A stretch of 64,000 nucleotides of DNA from Aselliscus stoliczkanus (taxonomy: Eukaryota > Chordata > Mammalia > Chiroptera > Hipposideridae), in contig CM066733.1 of NCBI GenBank assembly GCA_033961575.1, forward strand, positions 142,836,421-142,900,420, read 5' to 3'. Below the pieces are notes generated by a model, which ran no database searches, had not been told where the DNA came from, and saw only the letters and a list, made by a program, of their open reading frames with translations. Shown in pieces: positions 36,949-48,652 of this stretch (position 1 is the first letter of the stretch; every line of letters begins with the position of its first letter). The translations under genes were made by a program, and so were the position numbers.

Positions 36949-37145
36949 CAGTGGTTCTCAAATTTGAGCCAGCAGCAGGACCCCATGGAAGGAGGGTTAA
37001 AGCACAGATTGCTGGGCCCACCATTGTGTGTCCCTCCCAGAGTTTCTGATTCAGTGGTCTAGGGTGGGACCTAAAAATTTGCATTTGTGACAAGTTACCT
37101 GGTGCTGCCAATGCTGTTGGTCCAGGGGGCACACTTTCAGAACTG
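36949..37145. repeat. MER5-like hAT element
   Basis: It starts cagtggttctcaaatttgag and ends cacactttcagaactg, with 'agagtttctgattcagtggt' and 'ctagggtgggacctaaaaat' inside. The layout is that of a MER5-type hAT remnant without transposase. Confidence 0.75.
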
Positions 37146-40100
37146 CAGGCCTGGAGCTTAAAACTATATCATGCAGAGCAGGCAAAGTGACCTGGAATGT
37201 TAAGCTTAAGATGCTCTGGGTGCACAACATCCTATTACAGGGCTGAGGTGTATAAATCATACCAAAGGTTTGAACCAGGGACAATGGGTGTGGCACTGGC
37301 CAATGAATGTGGGCTGAGACAAACATAGGCTGAGAGTAAGGGACGATGGATGGAGTGGATCGCCTGTGGAGGCAGCAGATCAAGGAAGCTGGGAGGTGCC
37401 CAAGGAGAAGAGGGTGAAGGGTGGCACGGATTGCAGACTGGTGGCCCTGAATGCAGCTGTGGGTGTGTCGGCTATGAATGTACAGGGCTATCATTTGAAA
37501 TGCTGCCGGAGGCATATATCTTCCAGTCCCCCTCCTCCCCATCCCTACTCTCTTAGTCCTACTGATTCCTCCATTTACACTCACCAGCCTGATCACAAAT
37601 AGCCTTGGAGTTGACGGCCCCTGATATATAGGGTAGCCAAGCAGCAGGTGAATGCTGAATTAGGTTTTGGGGTTTTTTGTAATCTGTCATCCAAACTCTT
37701 CAGAATGAAAAAAGGATCACTAGGTAAATTGATCCCAGCTTGTCCACTTGTAGAAATTGTACATTGAGAGAGATGACCCACTAAAAACTGTGCTACCATG
37801 GAAGACAGTTCTCACGGTGTTAGTCAGTGCAGTGTTTCCTAGTGTAGCTCTCTGAGTCAACATGGCTCTCGGTCACCCCATCCTCCCTCCAGGTTTTGTC
37901 CTTCCAGTGGCTTCCTCTGGTCCCATGTTACTAAAGATGGCTCTATCATGGCCACAGTATCTAAATAGCAAAGGCACACAAAAACTGGCTGAGCTCACTC
38001 ATTCTATTCCTTCCTTGCAAACATCATCCCGGGTCTGTCCTCCCTGAGCCCAGAGGACTGTTTTCCACCTGCTCTGGTGACAGGTGGGCCTTTCAGGAGC
38101 CTGAAAAGCCAGGCAGTGAAAAGTCTTAGAGGCGATGATCAAGGTTTGGCAGGAAGAGAGATAAGGGGGAGGAGTTTGGGGTTGATTACAGCACAGCACC
38201 AAAACTCGTGGATTCCCAGGAGGAAATGCTATCATATATATATATATATGACTTTCTAAAGAAAAGAAGAGAAAAGAAAAATGGAAATGACAGAAAGAAG
38301 TAACATGACCAAATTAAGAAATGGAAGATCTAGGTAAATTGTTTGGAGAACTATTTTGTCAGTGATGGATGCTTTGACCTTGAGACAGTTAAAATAAAAT
38401 CAGAGAAAAAGCTACAAGGATGCTCTGGAAGAGGCTTCATTGACAGGTTAAAATGGCCTGATTCAGTCTTTTCCCCGTTTGCCTTCTGGATTTGTTTGCT
38501 AGGTATTTGGCATTATAATCCCCAGGCAAGCGCACTGCTTCTCAGTTACGCGAGTCCTGGGTTGGGGCTGCCATCCAGAAGGCAGAGCTAGGAAAAGCAT
38601 ACCCTCTCCTCCTTAAATCATGTTTCCATCTCTTCTTTCTCTCTCTCCTCCCTCCCGCCCTTCTTACCTCCCTGCCTCCTGTCATCCCTCCCTCCTTTCC
38701 TCCTTCCATTCCTCTCTTCTTTGAATCCCTCTTTCCTTCTTCCTTCCTTTTTCCTTCCTTCTTCTATCCTTCTTCTTTCCTCCTTCCCTTTCATGCTATC
38801 TTCCTACAAATAAGGAAACAAAAACTTGGGGAAAGCTCTGGTGCAGTTTCCAATAATAACCCTAGCAGGCAATTTTTGCACATACAGAGTGAGTTATTTT
38901 CTAATAACTGAGATCAGGGGCCGCACAGCTCCCAGGAGGGGGGAGAAAAAAACACTTATACTGACGTGTTTATGTTTTGGAATAATAATATTTGTCCATG
39001 TGAAAATATGTGTGATTCCTTTCTGCCACACCATATGGCTTATTACTATGCATAATCTAAACAGTAGCAGCTGCTGCAGGATGCGAGAATGAGTTTTCCT
39101 AAAGTAAAAATGGGCTAACTATGGGATGCCACATGTGGTCTCCACAGTATCACCAGTTATTCACCAGAAATCTACACATGGGTCCCTCCCGTTCATCCAT
39201 CATGTTTTTTTATTAATATCTCAGAAGTTCATTGTTCGGTCCATCTCATCCAACCCTAGCCTCACTCAGCCTGGGTCCCCAAGGGACCTTCCTACCTTGA
39301 GAACATGAAAATGTATTCTCCAAAGCTGTTAGCCACTGAAGGTCTCAGTTTGGATTTTCTTGCCTGACGACAGCTGCCAGAAAAAAATTGCAGTTTTTTG
39401 CCCTGGTTCTCCACAAGACTTTCTACTGGCTGAATCACAATGTAAGTCTGTGGTTAATCAGACACATGGAGTGATGATTCCCCTTCAGACCCCCTGGGTC
39501 CAACTCTGAGGTAATGGAAAATGTAGGGGAACACTTTTTACAGACCATTTCAATGCAGTTTGCAGAAACCCTTGAGGTTTAAGAAGGACGTGGTTTGCAG
39601 AATAGGTTCTGGACGCCACTGTGGAAACCACCACAATCAACAGTACAAAATAGCCCACTCCCACAAAGGAGCAGTACCTACAAGTCATTCTGAGACCCCT
39701 GAAAAGCTGGAGGTTTTAGAACATCAAAACACTCCTTATGCTGATTCTACACATCATGGTGGTAAATATCCAGAGCAGTTAGGGGGAAAAAAAAAAATCC
39801 TGACCAAACATCCCAAAACTTGAACCTAAGATAAAAGTATATAGATAACTGCTTCAATTTTCCATGTCTGTTGGTTTAGTCATAATAATACCTTACATTT
39901 GCATGAGGTGTCATAGGTTGCTAGGTGTTTTCATATATATTATTAGTAATTGAGACTTTTTCCTGAGAAGACTGTCAGGTGACCCAAATCGGTGTGTGGG
40001 GATATTATCTCTGTCCAGTAAGCTTTGTCCTAGTCTCTTCACAATGGGTTCTGCTAATTTCCGACTTGTATCAGTCGTCTTCCAACAGCCATTTGTCTTT

Positions 40101-41085
40101 TTCGGGTGTCGATTGGTCAGTTCTCTAAGTACCTGCTGTTTTTATCACAGTTATAATAGGGTGATTTATCAATGTCATGCTCCTCATTCGGCAACAAGAG
40201 AGCAACCACAAGATATAGAATTGATCAGCATACCTGGCCTGTAACTACAGTCCTCTGACTTGGAATGGCATTTGTGCCTCTGTCATCCCAGACTTTGTCA
40301 GGAGGTCTTGGAGTCAGCCTTAACCTTGCCACCTTTAGCCTTCAGGGTGCATTAGATAATTGTTTCATAAACTTTTTCTTTCTGAAAGGAATTTCTGCCA
40401 GCTTCCCCAAGTCACATTTTGTGTTTAGGAGCTACATGTCTGTTTTTCATTTCTCTGTCTCCTATCATCATCATCAGCCTGACTCAAGCCTAGTAGGTGA
40501 TTGTCTCTATATACCCTTATAATGTGATTTCAGATCCTCCTAATAGATGACACCTGAAATCCCACTATTTATCCAGCCTGGCCTTTCCCCAGTCCCCAAA
40601 AAAACTTCCAGTGGCAGACTCAGCCCTGCCCATTCCTGGAACCCATCCTGATGAGCAGGTAATGATCATATAAATAGGGGTTAGTCTTGCTGCCCTCCAC
40701 TTGGTGTCTGGTGGGCCCCGGGCACCCTGTCTGCTGACGAGCATCTTAGTTCATACCACGCTTAGCTGGTGGGCATGCATGGCCGTGGTCAAAGACCATG
40801 GAAGGTGGAAGAAATGGGATGCTGCCATTTCTTCCTGGTTTATACTTGTGCCCTCCTACTGAAATCCAGCTACCCACTTCTGCCCATTGGTTATGCTGCT
40901 GAGTAAGTCCTACCCTCTGTATCTCATTGCCTCAGGTACCTCCCAAGTGTACCTGGAAACAGAGCCATGATGTGATTTTCATGGGCTCTAGGCTTTGTCC
41001 TGGTCTCCTCACAACAGATATGGAAATTTTAATAACTATGTTTTTAAAAGAATATTTATGTCATTAGCATAAAGCAAGTGTAACT
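37146..41085. other. mostly unassigned sequence, 4 kb
   Basis: It contains (AT)8 at 38234-38249 and a polypyrimidine stretch at 38615-38793. A TATA-like TATAAATAG at 40669-40677 sits in a GC-richer setting. A minus-strand frame of 181 codons at 37051-37596 runs through the MER5 copy and is probably chance. Confidence 0.35.
38615..38793. repeat. polypyrimidine low-complexity tract
   Basis: Nearly all bases are C or T on the plus strand, in irregular CTTC, CCTT and CTCC units with few interruptions. It may form triplex (H-) DNA. Confidence 0.85.
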
Positions 41086-41458
41086 TGCTCTTATGGACTG
41101 CATGTTTATATCCCCTCAAAGTTCATGTGTTGAAACTCTAATCTTCAATGTGATGGTGTTTGGAGGTGTGTCCTTTGGGAGGTAATTAGGTCGTGAGGGT
41201 GGAGCCCTCAAAATGGGATTAGTGCCCTTAGAAGCACAAACACAAGAGGGCTTGCTTCTGTCTCCGCTCTCAGGTATGAGAGGACACAATGAGAAGGTAG
41301 CCACCTGCAAACCAGGAAGTGGGGCCTCCCCGAGAACTCAATCTGCCAGCACCTTGATCTTGGACTTTCCTGCTCAGGAACTGTGAAAAATCAGTATTTG
41401 TTCTTTGAGCCACCTACTCTATGACAATTTGGTATAGCAGCCCAAGAAGACTAAGATA
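41086..41458 (+). mobile_element. MST/THE1-like MaLR solo LTR
   Basis: The phrases 'ttcatgtgttgaaactctaa', 'ttgggaggtaattaggtcgt', 'gagggtggagccctcaaaat', 'gggattagtgcccttagaag', 'gccagcaccttgatcttgga' and 'agcagcccaagaagactaag' follow the MST-type LTR layout end to end. The terminal bases have decayed and I find no clear 5-base duplication. Confidence 0.75.
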
Positions 41459-41571
41459 CTTGCCATAAATAGAAAATATACATTAATGCAAATTAACATA
41501 TATGACAATATATAACATAATAAATATATTAGGCACGTTTTTTAATCTATTCAGGGTGTGAAGCTCTCTTT

Positions 41572-42058
41572 TTTTTTTTAAGATTTTTATTGGGGAATTG
41601 GGGGAGGAAAACAGCTTTGGGGAATCGGAGAAGGGGAACAGACAAGTTTTTGTTCTTCAGTCTAGTTGTGGAGGATGTTGCTTCACTGGCCCATGTTGGT
41701 GTCATCATTCACTGGCCCATGTTGGTGTCATCATTGCATTCTTCCCGGATGAGGCAGATCGGTCTCAGGCCTCTGGATGGTCGCTCACTGCAGCTATTGG
41801 CAGCTCACGCTGGCTGCCAGCCACTCACGCTGGCTGCCAGCCACTCACGCTGGCTGCGGGCCACTCACTGTAGCCTATGGTAGCCCACTGCAGCAGGGGC
41901 TGCAGCCTACACCATCACATAGCCCAGCTCCAGGTGGAGTTGTTGCTCACCATCTTAGCTGTAGAGGACAGTGTCACTAGCCCTCATATGTGAGATCTGA
42001 ACCGGGGCCGCTGGCATTCCAAAACCAGCTCCTAACCAATGCGCCGCTCAGCCGGCCC
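41572..42058 (-). mobile_element. long composite SINE with internal tandem duplications
   Basis: Read on the minus strand, it starts with the same tRNA-derived head as the short SINEs (gggccggctgagcggcgcat). It continues without an A tail into a body (ctacagctaagatggtgagc ... cagctccacctggagctggg) and ends in 'ttccccaataaaaatc'. On the plus strand a 20-base unit ctcacgctggctgccagcca occurs three times at 41804-41863. A 26-base unit occurs twice, exactly, at 41684-41735. Confidence 0.85.
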
Positions 42059-42359
42059 TATTATGCAATATTTTTTAATTTAAGTTTGTTCATGTTCTAC
42101 CTAACTCCAGTGTCCTGCTAGTCCTCGTGGAGTAAGTGATTGGATCGATGCTTAGCTCAAAGGTGTCCACTCTGTTCAGTTTTCAGTTTATTCACTGTCC
42201 ATCCACCAACACCCATCCACTGTCCAGTTTCCTGCTCCAAATCAAATGAACCAACCAGACCTCCCCAACTCAATTTACGCACTGAGAGAGAGCATCCCCA
42301 CCATCAGACTGGATTTTCCTGGGAAACATCATTGGCTGTCACAATCCTGAATTCCCTGG
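42059..42359. other. unassigned sequence
   Basis: This 300-base stretch lies between a SINE and a DNA-transposon remnant. I recognise nothing in it. Confidence 0.4.
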
Positions 42360-42590
42360 AATAGCACTGTCCCATAGAACTTTCCATGATGATGGAAAGG
42401 TCCTAAGCCTGCACTCACCAATACAGCACCCACTAGACATATGTAACTACTGGGTATTTGCAATGTGGCAAGTGTGACTGGGGAACAAAATTGTTACTTT
42501 TAAATTTTATTTCATTTAAATTTAAACCCTTTAGCTACATATGACTAGTAGCTACCATATTGCACAGCACAGCAATAGAATGTGTGATTT
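42360..42590. repeat. MER33-like hAT remnant
   Basis: 'ccatagaactttccatgatg', 'caatacagcacccactagac', 'tatttgcaatgtggcaagtg' and 'agtagctaccatattgcaca' match a common non-autonomous hAT element in which similar phrases recur in inverse at the far end. The family name is from memory. Confidence 0.6.
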
Positions 42591-45500
42591 TTGACCATGA
42601 CCATACTTCCTGGGTTCTAGATCTCCATCCCAGAAATGATGAGTTCTAAAATTCTTCCCTTTTCCCAGCCACATGGCCAAGTTTATTAGTAAAATGGATG
42701 TTACTTAAGCTGCTATTAGATGTTTGCCACATAGTGTGAATGCTCTGGGAGGAGGTAGGACAGAAGGAAGCAAGAATAGGATATGAGAACTCTGTGCACT
42801 GCTGGGGGTCTTACGGGGAGCATGAGTGCGAGGGAAATAAAATAGAGAGATCAAGGTTATCAAAGATTCATTTTCCCCTGCGTTTCAGTTATGCAAAGCA
42901 ACAATCACCAAAATATACACTGTATTAACATCCTCTTATTTCTTGAATATTCTCCTCTTCTTTTTAAAACAATTGTCAGTCGGAATCAAAGGTTCAGGTT
43001 CAGAATAAGAAGTCTGCCCAGTAGTTTGTCATTAACTTGCTGAGCCTAGAAACTATAGCTTGAGCTAGATTTAAGCCTCAGGCTTTCGTGTTCAAATCTT
43101 TGAACCAATTGTGTTGAATCAGATTCAAGACAAAACCTGGCACTCCCTCATACACTCCAGTGAGTCCCCGGGCACCCCATGACTGCATTTAAGTAGACCT
43201 TTGAGGACCCTGGTAATGGTACTCACTTGTGTAACACACACATGGATGACTATCGATCCATTCCCACCCCACCAACCCCTGCTTCCTCACCCTCTGAGCC
43301 CTCCATTCCGTGTGATGTACGGCCCCTTCTCAGAGACCATGAGCTCAGAGATGGTGACCCTCTCTGCAACCCATGGAATGAGATGGTAAAATTGATTATC
43401 TAAGCCAATCCTGGAATTTCACTTCTCTCACCATTTACTGATGGTGAGGAAGAGGAATAGGCCCTAACACTGGCCACTGAATGACTGCTGGAAAAACTTT
43501 TCCACCAACAAAAAGAGGTAACTAGAAAATGATCACTCTTCCTCCACTGTCATTGTTGGGCCTCCAACAGAGGCCAGAGACGATAGCAACCATTTTTCAC
43601 CCACATACCAAGATGACTTGCTATGTGGTAGACTGGGAGGATGGACAGGGTCCTCGATGTCTCAGTAGAACAGGCAAGCTAACTAACCCTGGAACAATTC
43701 GTACTTCCTCTTTGTGAAATAATATACTTCCTAGTAGATTAGGCCATTTTGAATTGGGTCTGCTTTTATTAGCAGCTGAAATCACCATTATTGATATAAT
43801 TATAGTATATTGTGGAGTACTCATTGCCCCTAATTTGACTGAAAACTTCTTCCTGACAGAAAATGAGCAGGTTATAGCTTTAGCTTTTTTCTGCTTTGTG
43901 GATTGAAGACACTGTCTTTTCTGATGCTTCATTATTTTACTTCTGGGATGCTTCTCTGTATAAGTCACTCCCAGATTTTGCCTGTTTCTCCATCTTTGAC
44001 ATGGGAATAAAGGACAGGACTCTCTTTTACTGTCATCAGTGAAAGAACATAGTTGATAATTAAAATAAATCCTAAATAGCAAATAATAAATAATAGGAGT
44101 AAGATGTGACCATTTGCTATAATGCTTTTAATTACAAATATAAAATATAAGTTTATTTGTATCCTTAAGAATGAGCCCCCCCTTTTTTTTTCTGCTGAGC
44201 GTACAATATTGAACACTTATTTAATGGGCACAATTCTATTTTCATTGTGGAAAAGGTGCAAATAATAGCAGCTTTTGCCCCAAAGCAGAAGCTCTTTAGG
44301 GAGTCTGTCTCCACTAATGTGTGTATTGATGTACATGCATATTTCCCATTAATACTAATAGAACCTAATGCGACTGTATAAATCACCTGAATTTTGATGC
44401 AGTGGGTATCTGATGTTGGATGATTCGAGATGAACTCACAAAAGTACATTTGTCTGGGAGCTATTTCTTAATGTGCCTTCATCTTGTAGCCGAATTCCTC
44501 TCCTGACTGAAATATTAATCAAAGGCTGTTTCTGCGTGTTCCCATCTTGCACACCGCCTCTTATCATCAGAAGAGAAATAGACTCATCTATGTGACCATG
44601 TATCCCTACCCAGGTATAATTTAAGATTCTGTTGGAAGAAAAGAAAAAGAAAAAAAAAAACAGGGAATGAACAGAAAGGAAAAATTAAGAGAGAGTCTCC
44701 TTTTTGGGGGAGCAGTGTGCTTGCTGGGCTAAATTAAGTGGACACATGTCCTTGAAGAAAAGCCGGAAGTCATAGGCTAAGTGTAAAGGACTTATACATC
44801 TTTTTTCCCCACTTTGTCCTCACCTGTTGTCAGCTATATCGAACATCTTACCTCCAAGCCTCCACAGCAGCATTTTTTACCTACACTGTCAGTATACTGT
44901 CTGGGAGGAACGCATGCTATTACCTATCAGAGAAAGTGCTTTCCAGCCAGTATGCCTCTCTCCTCCAAAATGGGCTCTCCCTGTCTCAGCTACCATCTGT
45001 TCCACTTCCTCTCTGATCTTTCTCCTCTCTTCCCTGGGTTCTAGTCACAGTGATTGCTCACGGAGACTGCCTTTCATCGTATTCTGTTATAGGCAAAAAA
45101 GAAAAAGTGTACTCTTAATAAAAAAAAAATACACATGTGTGCACACATATACACAAACCCTATTTTTTTCCCCCCAGAATTTCTTTCAGACATGGCAAAA
45201 ATGAGAATCAGACAGAAAGGAAAATGCAAATTGTAAGCTAAAACCTATAGAGACCTTGTTTAAGGCTGGTCCACATAACCTTGGAATTAAGAAAAATTAG
45301 CGTTGAAAAGGGTCTTTGGCCATATAGCACAATAACGTGACATACAGCTGCTGCTGCTCTTCAGTTGGCAACACCCTGAATGCTTCCAGGGCATTTCACA
45401 CAAGCAGGGCAAATATCGTTAGCACCCCTTTTGCAGGTAAAGGAACTGAGGTTAATTGAAATGCTGCAAGAACAGCATCATTGATTTCTAAGATAAGTTG

Positions 45501-46037
45501 GAAGTCATTTGGTTCTTTCTCCATTCCAAGTTGAATAATTAAATACAGAGGTGCTTAAATACACTTTTAAATCAAAAGTGTCTTAATTCCCAAAACCTTT
45601 GTAAAGCCCTCAATGAATCTTGAGCAAAACATTTCAGAATTAGTTTGGTCATTATAATCTCTTTGAACCCAAGGGAATGCGAGGATTAACTTAAGCTTTA
45701 ATTAATAATAGTTGAGGATTAGTGAAAAAGGTATTATATCGCGGTAGATCTTCAAACCTTACTCCAAATTGAGATTTTTTTAAATGCAACACTTTTAATA
45801 CTATTTATGAAGATGTATTGCTCTGTCTGTATAATTAAAAGTGCCTGTTTTTTAAAAAAGAAAACATTATTACTGAGCGGAAGAGCTTGTTCAGTCTGAC
45901 TCTGTTATCCACATCAGAGGGAAATGTGGCCATTTGAACCATGAAGCTTTGGCTCTGGGATCCTCACCCTAGTGGCATCTTATCAAATTGCAGGTGTCAG
46001 ATGTAGGAGGAACTAAAGGTGTGCTACCAACTGCAAA
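42591..46037. other. unassigned sequence, partly conserved-looking
   Basis: I recognise no transposable element over 3.4 kb, the longest such stretch with a uniform AT-rich texture. Parts at 43720-44110, 44200-44560 and 45520-45800 look like conserved non-coding DNA, rich in homeodomain-type TAAT cores. That is an impression only. Confidence 0.35.
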
Positions 46038-46126
46038 GTCAATTGCTTTCATTCATTCATTTATTCAATAGTTTATTACATGTCTGCTATGGGCCAAACT
46101 ATGTGCTAGGAATAAATACATAAATG
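46038..46126 (-). repeat. L2 3' end
   Basis: 'ttcattcattcatttattca', 'tattacatgtctgctatggg' and 'actatgtgctaggaataaat' are the reverse of the L2 terminus. Confidence 0.6.
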
Positions 46127-46567
46127 TCTTGAGTGGCGCGTTAAGTGCCAGCTTGGGACGCCAGTGACCTCGGTTCAGATCCCACATATGAGGGCCAGTG
46201 ACACTGCCCTCTACAGCTAAGATGGTGAACAACAGCTCCACGTGGAGCTGGGCTGCTGTGAGTCCCCAGGGATGGCATAGCTGCAGCCCCTGCTGCAGTG
46301 GGCGCTATCGGCTACAGTGAATGGCTGGCAGCCAGCGCGAGTAGCTGGCAGCCGGTGAGAGTTGCCAAGAGCCACTGTGAGTCGCCATCCAGAGGCCAGT
46401 AACTGATCTGCCTCACCTGAGAGGAGCACAATGATGATACCAACATGGGCCAGTGAAGCAATGTCCTCCACAACTAGACTGAAGAACAAAAGGACAGCAA
46501 CTTGTCTGTTCCTCTTCCCCGGTTCCTCAATGCTGTTCCTCCCCCAATTCCCCAATAAAATCTTTTA
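46127..46567 (+). mobile_element. long composite SINE
   Basis: The head (tgagtggcgcgttaagtgcc, with a few bases lost in box A) joins directly at 'ctgccctctacagctaagat' to the same body as at 41572-42058. It ends 'ccccaattccccaataaaat' and an A-rich tail. The extreme 5' end is missing. It abuts an L2 end. Confidence 0.85.
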
Positions 46568-46671
46568 AATCAATCAATCAATAAATAAATAAATCCCTCC
46601 CCTTCAGGGGTCTCCCAGACTAGTAAGGGAAAGCCTGTGGATGGGTACCAAAGGAGGGAATTGCATATTTA

Positions 46672-46802
46672 TTGAGGCATATTGTCTCCAGTTTAAAGGT
46701 GAGGCCCAGAGAACTTAAAGGAACTTCCCTAAGGCCACACAGGATGTGGAAGCATTAGAAATCGAACTACCAGGTGTCTGATCAGGCTCTTTGCACTCCA
46801 CC
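46672..46802 (-). repeat. MIR fragment
   Basis: 'gtctccagtttaaaggtgag', 'ctaaggccacacaggatgtg' and 'agaaatcgaactaccaggtg' give the reverse of MIR. Confidence 0.65.
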
Positions 46803-46818
46803 AATATTAAGCTGTGTG

Positions 46819-46844
46819 CCCCCCCCTTCCCCCGCCCCCCCCCC
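46819..46844 (-). other. G-quadruplex / i-motif type tract
   Basis: On the plus strand C8, TT, C5, G, C10. The minus strand therefore carries G10, G5 and G8 runs with loops of one or two bases. Confidence 0.6.
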
Positions 46845-47849
46845 ATGGCCCTATAATATCATGTGGTAGGCTTTGGCAGCTGTCACCTGCTAATGACTGT
46901 CACTGTGTCACTGAAAGTTACATTGATTTTGGAGCCCACATTCCCTCTCTTAGAACACTCTGGAATGAGGAAGAGAAACTAAGAGTGCTCTTCCACCACC
47001 ACCATCCCCCCAACCCTGCCCCGGGGATTTGCTACCGTCATTCATTCTCAAGTAGCCTGAAAGCAGCTCTCAGACAAACCTGAAAGAAACTGAGGAATGT
47101 CCCTTCATCTCCAGAAGAAGGGCGTCCTTCTGACCAGTGAACCAACCAGCGTCACTAGGAGTAATTTTGATAGCTCCTCGAGAATATATTAGCCGGGCAG
47201 CAGACAACCCTTGGAATAGTGGAGCAGTAGCAAGAGAGATTGCCTGGGGAACTGGGAGAGTTTAGGACAAAGACAAGAAAGGAGAGTCTTCTTCTTCACC
47301 AAGTACATCAGTGGGAGAAGGGGGCCACCGGGCTTAGCACCACACGGTTCAATGAGCACAAAGGTAAGAGAAATACACTGGGTGGCAGGTTCAGCCATGG
47401 TGCCCGCACTCATGCCAACAGTGTAAATATGGGGATGAGCCAAGGTGGGGGACTCAGCAATGAATGAAGAATTAGGACCTTGGGAACTAAGGAAGTAAGA
47501 TTCAACCAATAGTTGTTGAGAGAAGACAGGTTGTACAATTTCTTATTCCCAATCCCCAAATCCAAGATAATCTGTAAATTGAAAAATTGTGGTGGCAAAA
47601 TCTGTCCTGAATTGATATAAGGGCTGCCTGTAATCTTGATTCATCCCTCTTTATGTGACTATTCATTGGTTTGCTATAGAAATATCTATATATTTGATTA
47701 CAGGTGATGCTGATGGCATTAAGTAATATAGAGAATAGAAATATATTACATTTCTAGAAAACCAAACCCTAAATTCCAGAGTGCATCAGTTTCCAAGGGT
47801 TTCAGGTAGATGACTGGGTGTCATGCACTTATTTCTATATAAAAGTCTT
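46845..47849. other. unassigned sequence
   Basis: A minus-strand frame of 106 codons at 47189-47509 overlaps a plus-strand frame of 75 codons. Neither is recognisable. I see no named repeat. Confidence 0.35.
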
Positions 47850-47885
47850 GAGAGGAAAGTGTTATTTCCCCCATTTTATAGATTT

Positions 47886-48386
47886 TTTTTTTTAAGATTT
47901 TATTGGGGAATTGGGGGAGGGGAACAGTGTTGGGGAATTGGGGAAGGGGACCGGCCAAGTTGTCGTTCGATCTTCGTTGTGGAGGGCGCCAGTTGCCATC
48001 TGGCTGCCAGTCGGCAGCTCGTGGCCTCTAAGCTCAAGGTGCTGTGTTCATCTTAGTTGCAGGTGGGCATAGCCACCATCCCATGCGGGAGTCAAACCTG
48101 GCAGCCTTGTTGTTAAGAGCCCACTCCATATCCACCGAGCCATCTGGGCAGCAGCTCAGCTCAAGGTGCCGAGTTCACTCTTAGTTGTGGATGGGCATAG
48201 CCCACCATCGAACAGGCAATCTTGTTGTTACACCAGTTGAGCCATCCTGCCACCTGTTGGCAGCTCAGCAACAGCTCAGCTCAGGCGCAGCGTTCACTGG
48301 CCCATGTGGGAATCAAACTGGCGGCCCCATTGCTCAGAGCACACAGCTTTAAGCCAACTCTTAACCAACTGAGCCACTCGGCCAGT
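47886..48386 (-). mobile_element. multi-unit SINE, Rhin-1-like
   Basis: On the minus strand it starts with a tRNA-like unit (gggactggccgagtggctca, box B-like gtttgattccc). Two further related segments follow (gtggcaggatggctcaactg; agatggctcggtggatatgg), then 'ccctccacaacgaagatcga' and a tail 'ttccccaataaaatc' plus A-rich DNA. The flanks are an exact 18-base duplication, cccccattttatagattt, at 47868-47885 and 48387-48404. The layout resembles the Rhin-1 SINE of rhinolophoid bats as I remember it. Confidence 0.8.
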
Positions 48387-48421
48387 CCCCCATTTTATAG
48401 ATTTAAAAAAATATGATAGGG

Positions 48422-48528
48422 GGGCCGGCTGAGTGGCGCGGTGATTCAGCACTGACTTGGGAAGCCAGCGGTCCTGGTTCGGGTCCCACATATGAGGGCC
48501 AGTGACACTGCCTTCAAAAAAAAAAATT
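48422..48528 (+). mobile_element. short tRNA-derived SINE (head-only type)
   Basis: The head gggccggctgagtggcgcgg ends 'cactgccttc' plus an A tail. The flanks aaatatgataggg (48409-48421) and aaataagataggg (48529-48541) differ at one base. It sits 35 bases from the 18-base-flanked SINE, in the opposite direction. Confidence 0.9.
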
Positions 48529-48652
48529 AAATAAGATAGGGAAGCATTTATTTGACCAAGGTCACACAACTAGTAGAAAGTGAGAGATTGAGTACTGAAC
48601 CCCACATATCTGAACCCAGTTCCTGTGCTCCTGTCTGTGCCACTCATTGTGC

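Larger units (their letters stand above)
47850..48652 (-). repeat. MIR split by two SINEs
   Basis: The pieces 47850-47885, 48405-48420 and 48542-48652 join into one MIR on the minus strand (cccccattttatagattt, then 'ccaaggtcacacaactagta' and 'tctgaacccagttcctgtgc'). Two SINEs lie inside it, so both are younger than the MIR. Confidence 0.75.

Noticed and set aside
37051..37596. 181-codon minus-strand open frame
   Set aside because: It runs through a MER5-like element and overlaps plus-strand frames of similar quality. No recognisable domain.
39560..39823. 87-codon basic frame resembling a ribosomal protein pseudogene at first glance
   Set aside because: On reading it I could match no ribosomal protein. 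The lysine-rich end comes from a local A run.
41804..41863. Direct repeats resembling a tiny CRISPR array
   Set aside because: The units are contiguous with no unique spacers and lie inside a SINE of a mammalian genome.
41777..41980. Repeat-containing peptide with a Trp-Leu-Pro-Ala-Thr-His pattern
   Set aside because: It comes from the 20-base tandem units inside a SINE and is not a protein.
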